From: Microbacterium sp. SORGH_AS_0888
GTDB lineage: Bacteria > Actinomycetota > Actinomycetes > Actinomycetales > Microbacteriaceae
DNA length: 64,000 nt
Reading direction: 5' to 3'
Assembly (NCBI RefSeq): GCF_030818905.1
Contig: NZ_JAUTAZ010000001.1
Span: forward strand, 1,798,001 to 1,862,000
Numbering within the stretch: position 1 is the stretch's first letter; every line of letters begins with the position of its first letter. Positions 59,525 through 64,000 of this stretch are shown here, in pieces. Under the pieces are notes generated by a model. That model was not told the origin of the DNA. It worked only from the letters and a program-made list of their open reading frames with translations, and ran no database searches. A program made the position numbers and the translations under genes.

Positions 59525-60535
59525 GTGGAACACCGTTTCCTGGGCAACAGCGGGTTCAAGATCTCCGAGATCACCTACGGCAACTGGATCACGCACGGCT
59601 CGCAGGTCGAGCTCGACGCGGCGATCGCGACCGTGCGGGCGGCCCTGGATGCCGGGATCACGACGTTCGACACGGCGGACGTGTACGCCGACACGGCGGC
59701 GGAGGTCGTGCTGGCCGATGCGCTGAAGGGTCAGCGGCGTGAGTCGCTGGAGATCTTCACGAAGGTGTACTTCCCGATCGGACCCAAGGGGCCCAATGAC
59801 ACGGGGCTCTCCCGCAAGCATGTGATGGACGGCATCCACGGGTCGCTGCGCCGGCTCGGCACCGACTACGTGGACCTGTTCCAGGCCCACCGGTATGACT
59901 ACGAGACGCCGTTGGAGGAGACGATGCAGGCCTTCGCCGACATCGTCCGGCAGGGCAAGGCCCTCTACATCGGGGTCAGCGAGTGGACCGCGGAGCAGCT
60001 GCGCGCCGGCCACGCCCTGGCCCGCGAGCTCCGCTTCCCGCTCGTCTCCAACCAGCCCCAGTACTCGATGCTGTACCGCGTGATCGAGCGCGAGGTCGTG
60101 CCGACCAGCGAAGAGCTCGGCATGTCCCAGATCGTGTGGTCGCCCGTGGCGATGGGCGTTCTCACCGGCAAGTACCTTCCCGGTGCGCCCGTGCCGGACG
60201 GCAGCCGGGCCACCGACGCGACCGGCGGCTTCTTCATGAAGCGCTTCCTCGAGGACGACGTGCTCACGGCGGTCCAGCGCTTGAAGCCGGTGGCCGAGCA
60301 GGCCGGGCTCACGATGCCCCAGCTCGCCATCGCCTGGGTGCTGCAGAACGACAACGTCGCCGCAGCCCTCGTGGGCGCCTCGCGCCCCGAGCAGCTGCGG
60401 TCGAACGTGAAGGCGGCGGGCGTGCGCCTCGACGCCGACACGCTCGCCGCGATCGACGAGGCTCTGGCCGGCGTCGTCGTGGACGACCCGGCGCTGACCG
60501 AGAAGTCCTCGCCGCGTACACGCTGGACCGACTGA
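59525..60535 (+). CDS. Aldo/keto reductase (voltage-gated K+ channel beta-subunit type)
   Basis: A 336-residue TIM-barrel oxidoreductase using NADPH. The catalytic tetrad is Asp49, Tyr54 (TADVYADT), Lys80 (FTKVYF) and His122 (QAHRYD). I chose the GTG at 59525, which has GAGGAAG at the right distance; the in-frame ATG at 59492 lies inside a palindromic operator with no ribosome site. It would reduce aldehydes or ketones. It is coupled (TGATG) to the epoxide hydrolase. Confidence 0.85.
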   Translation: MEHRFLGNSGFKISEITYGNWITHGSQVELDAAIATVRAALDAGITTFDTADVYADTAAEVVLADALKGQRRESLEIFTKVYFPIGPKGPNDTGLSRKHVMDGIHGSLRRLGTDYVDLFQAHRYDYETPLEETMQAFADIVRQGKALYIGVSEWTAEQLRAGHALARELRFPLVSNQPQYSMLYRVIEREVVPTSEELGMSQIVWSPVAMGVLTGKYLPGAPVPDGSRATDATGGFFMKRFLEDDVLTAVQRLKPVAEQAGLTMPQLAIAWVLQNDNVAAALVGASRPEQLRSNVKAAGVRLDADTLAAIDEALAGVVVDDPALTEKSSPRTRWTD

Positions 60536-61635
60536 TGGCCGGCGCGATCACCCCGTTCCGCATCGCGGTGCCGGATGCCGACATCGCCGACCTGCACGAC
60601 CGGCTCGAGCGGGCGCGCTTCGCGGACGCCGCGGTCGACGACTGGTCGTGGGGCACCCCGCCCACCGCTCTCCGTCTCCTCGCCGAAGAATGGGCCGGCC
60701 GCTACGACTGGCGCGCCACCGAGCGCCGGCTCAACCAGCGGGAACAGTACCTGGTCGAGGCGGGCGGCACCCGCATCCACGTCGTGCGGGCGGGGACTCC
60801 CGGCGCCCAGCCGCTGCTGCTGGTGCACGGCTGGCCCGACGGCTTCCTGCGCTTCGAGAAGGTGCTGCCGCTGCTGGCCGACCGGTTCGACATCGTCGTG
60901 CCCTCGATCCCGGGCTACGGGTTCTCCGAGCGCCCGCAGGCTCCCGGATGGGGGCCGGTGACGGTCGCGGGCGCGTTCGACGAGGTCATGCGCGCCTTCG
61001 GGTTCGACAGCTGCCTCGTGCACGGCGGCGACCACGGCAGCGCGATCGCCGAGGCGGTGGCGACGCGGCATCCCGAGCGCGTCACGGCCCTGCACCTGTC
61101 CGACGTCCCGGCATGGCGCCGGTACACGATCGACCCCGAACAGCACTCGGAGGCCGTGCGCGACTACGCGCGCGCGGGCGCCGCGTGGTTCGCCGCGGAG
61201 GGCGCCTACGCCGCCGAGCACCGCACGAAGCCGCAGACCATCGGCTTCGCGCTGGCCGACTCGCCCCTCGGCCTCGCCTCCTGGCTGTTCGAGAAGCTGC
61301 ACGGCTGGGCCGACAACGACGCCCCCACGGGCGGACTCACGATGCGGGACGTCCTCGACGACATCTCGCTCTACTGGTTCACCGGCACGGCCGCCTCCGC
61401 GATCCGCTACTACCGCGACTCGGGCGGTCACCTGCTGGACGCCGCCGAGCGTGCGCCCCAGCCGACCGGGTTCACGGTCTTCCCCCACGACACCGTGGTC
61501 GCGACGCGCGACTACGCCGAGCTGTTCTTCGACGTCCGGCACTTCTCGCTCCAGCCGCACGGGGGCCACTTCGGCGCGTGGGAGCAGCCGGAGCTGTTCG
61601 CCGCGGATCTGCGCGCCTTCGCCGACGCCGTCTGA
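60535..61635 (+). CDS. Epoxide hydrolase (alpha/beta hydrolase with EHN domain)
   Basis: 366 residues: an N-terminal epoxide-hydrolase lid (PFRIAVPDADIADLHDRLERARF), HGWP at 98-101, the nucleophile Asp166 in HGGDHGSAIAE, and the catalytic His in LQPHGGHFGAWEQPE near the end. Most relatives have Trp after the nucleophile (GGDWG); here it is His, which changes the active-site wall. It probably detoxifies or opens an epoxide of a plant compound. It overlaps the aldo/keto reductase stop by one base. Confidence 0.85.
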   Translation: MAGAITPFRIAVPDADIADLHDRLERARFADAAVDDWSWGTPPTALRLLAEEWAGRYDWRATERRLNQREQYLVEAGGTRIHVVRAGTPGAQPLLLVHGWPDGFLRFEKVLPLLADRFDIVVPSIPGYGFSERPQAPGWGPVTVAGAFDEVMRAFGFDSCLVHGGDHGSAIAEAVATRHPERVTALHLSDVPAWRRYTIDPEQHSEAVRDYARAGAAWFAAEGAYAAEHRTKPQTIGFALADSPLGLASWLFEKLHGWADNDAPTGGLTMRDVLDDISLYWFTGTAASAIRYYRDSGGHLLDAAERAPQPTGFTVFPHDTVVATRDYAELFFDVRHFSLQPHGGHFGAWEQPELFAADLRAFADAV

Positions 61636-61746
61636 TCGGCGTCGGCGACGCGGTCCCGCCCCGGATGCCGGCGGGTGCCGGCCGAATCGTTACGCTGGAG
61701 GACGAGAACCCGGCCGGAGTGCCGGGTCACCGCGCAGGAGGGGCAC

Positions 61747-62724
61747 GTGGCACGACCGACCCTCGCCGACGTCGCGGCGCACGCCGGAGTGTCGGTGACC
61801 ACGGTCTCGCGCGTCCTGAACAATCGCGGGTACCTCAGCGACCGCGTCCGCGCCGACGTGGATCGCGCGATCGCGGAGCTCGGCTACCGCCCCAACGAGC
61901 TCGCCCGCTCGCTCCTCGGCCGCGGCACACACGTCATCGGCCTGATCGTGCCGACCGTGGCCGACCCGTTCTTCGGGGAGTTCGTGGCCGCCGCCGAGGC
62001 CGGTCTCGCCGACCGCGGCTACCGCACCCTCCTGTGCGACAGCCTGCGCAGCGTCGAGCGCGAGACCGCCTCCCTGGATCTGCTGCTCGCGCACCAGGTG
62101 GCGGGTGTCATCACCTCCACCCACAACGAGGAGGTGAGCCTCTACCGAACGGCCGGGCTGCCCATCGTCGCCCTCGACCGGCATCTGGGCCCCGGCATCC
62201 CGGACGTGCGCAGCGACAACCTCGCGGGCGCGACGCTGGCCACGGAGCTGCTCGCGGACGCCGGATACCGCCGCATCCTGTTCGTGACGCCGCGCGACGA
62301 CACGCGATCCGCGCGCCGGTCCGGCTACCGCGAGGTCACGACGGCGCGGGGGCTGCCGGAGGCGCTGCTCGCCTACGGCTTCAGCTCGAGCCTCGACGAA
62401 CGGCGCGCGCTCATCGAGAGGACCCTGGACGAGGGCTCGTACGACGCCGTGTTCTGCTCCGACGACGTCAGCGCTCTGATGGCGGTGGAGTGGGCGCGCT
62501 CCCGCGGCGTGAGCGTTCCGGAGGACTTCGGCGTCGTGGGCTACGACGGCTCCACGGCCGTGCGACACCTCGCCCCGACGCTGACCACGGTCCTCCAGCC
62601 CGTCGAACGCCTGGCCGCGGAATGCGTGCGGCTGCTCGTGCAGCGGATCGAACAGCCGGACGCCGATCTGCCTTCCGAGATCGTGCTCCCCGTCGAGCTG
62701 CGCCGTGGGACGACGGTTCGCTAG
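61747..62724 (+). CDS. LacI-family transcriptional regulator
   Basis: A 325-residue LacI repressor: helix-turn-helix PTLADVAAHAGVSVTTVSRVLNNRG at residues 4-28, hinge ELARSLLGRGTHVIGLIVP, and a sugar-binding core with VVGYDGS. It begins with GTG after GCAGGAGGGG. It is convergent with the PTS gene, whose stop is four bases away, so it more likely controls that gene or a distant sugar operon than the epoxide hydrolase pair. Confidence 0.88.
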   Translation: MARPTLADVAAHAGVSVTTVSRVLNNRGYLSDRVRADVDRAIAELGYRPNELARSLLGRGTHVIGLIVPTVADPFFGEFVAAAEAGLADRGYRTLLCDSLRSVERETASLDLLLAHQVAGVITSTHNEEVSLYRTAGLPIVALDRHLGPGIPDVRSDNLAGATLATELLADAGYRRILFVTPRDDTRSARRSGYREVTTARGLPEALLAYGFSSSLDERRALIERTLDEGSYDAVFCSDDVSALMAVEWARSRGVSVPEDFGVVGYDGSTAVRHLAPTLTTVLQPVERLAAECVRLLVQRIEQPDADLPSEIVLPVELRRGTTVR

Positions 62725-62728
62725 AGCG

Positions 62729-64000
62729 TCAGACGCGCGGCGCGACCTCGCTGTGGTGGACGTGGAAGATCGGCTCTCCGGGGGCGACCTCGGTCGGCTC
62801 GACCGCCGCCACGACCTCGAAGATGTCGGAGTTCGTGATGACGATCGGGGTGGTGGTGTCGTAGCCGGCGGCGCGGACCGCGGTCCAGTCGACGCGCGCG
62901 AGCGGCGTTCCGACCTCGACGCGCTCACCCGCCGAGACGAGTGCCGTGAAGTGCGCTCCCGCGAGGTTGACGGTGTCGATGCCGATGTGCACGAGCACCT
63001 CGACGCCCTCGTCCGTCGTGATGCCGTAGGCGTGCCCCGTGGGGAACACGGCGGTGAGCACGCCCGCCGCCGGCGCGGTGACCTCGCCCTCGCTCGGGAC
63101 GACGGCCATGCCACCGCCCAGCACACCGCCGGAGAACATCGGATCGGGCACCTCGGACAGCGGGATGAGGCGTCCCCGCGCCGGTGAGACGATGTCGACG
63201 AGGGCCGTCTCGGCGTCGGATGCCGCGGGCACGGTCGTCGGGGCGACGACCGGCTCGGACGCCTCCGGCTCCGCGGGGACCGGGACGAGCGGCGCGACGC
63301 CCTCGGCGGGGTCGAGCGGCCGGCCGCGGGACACGCGCCAGCGACCGTAGGCGAGCGTGACGCCGAACGAGAGGCCGAAGCTGATGAGCGCGCACAGGGC
63401 GAACTGCGGGATCGAGGCGGGCTGGATCGACACGAAGCCGATGACGCCCGCCGCACCGAGCGAGATCGCCTTGACGCCGAGCGCGCTGATGAAGCCGCCG
63501 GCGACGGCCGCCGCGCCCATGCCGATGAAGAAGGGGAACTGCAGTCGCAGGTTGACGCCGAAGATGGCGGGCTCGGTGATGCCGAGGAGGGCGGAGACGC
63601 TCGAGGCGCCGGCCATGGCGCGCAGCTTCGAGCCGCGGCGCACGAGGAGGAACACGGCCAGACAGGCCGCGCCCTGGGCGATGTTGGCCATGGAGGCGAT
63701 CGCGAAGATGAACGAGCCGCCCTGCGCGATGAGGCTCAGCTCGACCGCCGGGAAGCTCTGGTGCAGGCCGGTGACGACGATCGGCGAGTACACGAGGCCG
63801 AACAGCGCGCCGCCGAGGAAGCCGAGGCTCTCGTACGCCCACGACAGACCGAACGTGATCGCATCGCTCACCCAGCGCATGGCGGGCCCGACGGCGATGA
63901 AGGTCGCGAGCCCGACCACGAGCAGCGAGATCATGGGGGTGAAGAGGAAGTCGAAGGTCCCCTTCAAGACGCGCCGGAGCAGCTTCTCCGACACCGACAG
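62729..64000 (-). CDS. PTS beta-glucoside/sucrose-type permease, C-terminal part of EIIC plus EIIA (cut by window edge)
   Basis: The 423 visible residues hold the last EIIC helices (LLVVGLATFIAVGPA, GALFGLVYSPIVVTGLHQSF, GITEPAIFGVNL) and, after a proline/alanine linker, a glucose-type EIIA domain with the phosphorylated histidine in VEVLVHIGIDTVNL. The N-terminal EIIB and EIIC start lie beyond the right edge. It imports and phosphorylates a sugar, probably a beta-glucoside or sucrose/trehalose. The internal ATG at 63994 is not taken as the start because the EIIC domain is incomplete. Confidence 0.88.
   Translation of the reverse strand: MSVSEKLLRRVLKGTFDFLFTPMISLLVVGLATFIAVGPAMRWVSDAITFGLSWAYESLGFLGGALFGLVYSPIVVTGLHQSFPAVELSLIAQGGSFIFAIASMANIAQGAACLAVFLLVRRGSKLRAMAGASSVSALLGITEPAIFGVNLRLQFPFFIGMGAAAVAGGFISALGVKAISLGAAGVIGFVSIQPASIPQFALCALISFGLSFGVTLAYGRWRVSRGRPLDPAEGVAPLVPVPAEPEASEPVVAPTTVPAASDAETALVDIVSPARGRLIPLSEVPDPMFSGGVLGGGMAVVPSEGEVTAPAAGVLTAVFPTGHAYGITTDEGVEVLVHIGIDTVNLAGAHFTALVSAGERVEVGTPLARVDWTAVRAAGYDTTTPIVITNSDIFEVVAAVEPTEVAPGEPIFHVHHSEVAPRV

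Noticed and set aside
1..64000. tRNA, rRNA, riboswitch or phage genes
   Set aside because: No cloverleaf-type arms with a T-loop GTTCRA pattern, rRNA blocks, known riboswitch cores or phage structural genes were noticed by eye; a covariance-model scan would be needed to exclude small RNAs.

Overview
This is a very GC-rich actinobacterial chromosome segment, most likely from Microbacteriaceae (Microbacterium-like). The reasons are the strong G/C preference at third codon positions, dense operons with ATGA/GTGA overlaps, IclR/MarR/PaaX/LacI regulators, COG3903-type LuxR ATPases, and an unusual wealth of the hexamer GGATGC/GCATCC. No rRNA, tRNA, CRISPR, phage or transposase gene was seen. The window is a catabolic island for plant and lignin-derived aromatics, followed by a sugar/polyol region.

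Layout. (1) 1-15.2 kb: a complete protocatechuate branch of the beta-ketoadipate pathway. pcaR (partial), pcaIJF, pcaHG-B-D-C, two IclR regulators and pobA are all present, with a MetE-like protein and two divergent CynX-type MFS transporters. (2) 15.2-22.4 kb: a MarR regulator divergent from SDR, amidohydrolase, acyl-CoA dehydrogenase, MaoC hydratase, CoA ligase and esterase genes. This matches the cou-type route that shortens hydroxycinnamates to 4-hydroxybenzoate, which feeds PobA. (3) 22.5-34.5 kb: an MFS transporter and LysR regulator, then an HPCD-like extradiol dioxygenase with two FAH-family enzymes, an FAD monooxygenase and an ACMSD-type amidohydrolase. This is a meta-cleavage route of unknown substrate. 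A PaaX-like regulator and a NitT/TauT-type ABC transporter follow. (4) 34.8-41.2 kb: a LuxR-type ATPase regulator, an aldehyde and alcohol dehydrogenase pair, and a vanillin/benzaldehyde-type ALDH. (5) 41.3-49.6 kb: one long minus-strand sugar operon with a split transketolase, a zinc dehydrogenase, a ribose-type ABC transporter, an SDR and a TIM-barrel isomerase. (6) 49.8-59.4 kb: two paralogous MarR regulators, ALDHs, and a tight operon of a CYP199-like P450, a dihydroxyacetone kinase and a phthalate-family reductase. (7) 59.5-64 kb: an aldo/keto reductase and epoxide hydrolase pair, a LacI regulator and a PTS sugar permease cut by the window edge.

Logic. Side-chain shortening (region 2) and para-alkoxybenzoate O-demethylation (region 6) would both deliver 4-hydroxybenzoate. 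PobA makes protocatechuate from it and the pca genes take that to succinyl-CoA and acetyl-CoA. The P450 would release formaldehyde. A dihydroxyacetone kinase sits inside its operon and a split transketolase lies 6 kb away, so a C1-to-triose link is worth testing.

Two caveats and curiosities run through the window. Five genes (pcaI, pcaB, an acyl-CoA dehydrogenase, an ALDH and a sugar isomerase) each carry a single +1 frameshift, which looks more like sequencing error than decay. Long palindromes stand between many genes; two of them (near 0.35 kb and 34.7 kb) are clearly the same repeat family.
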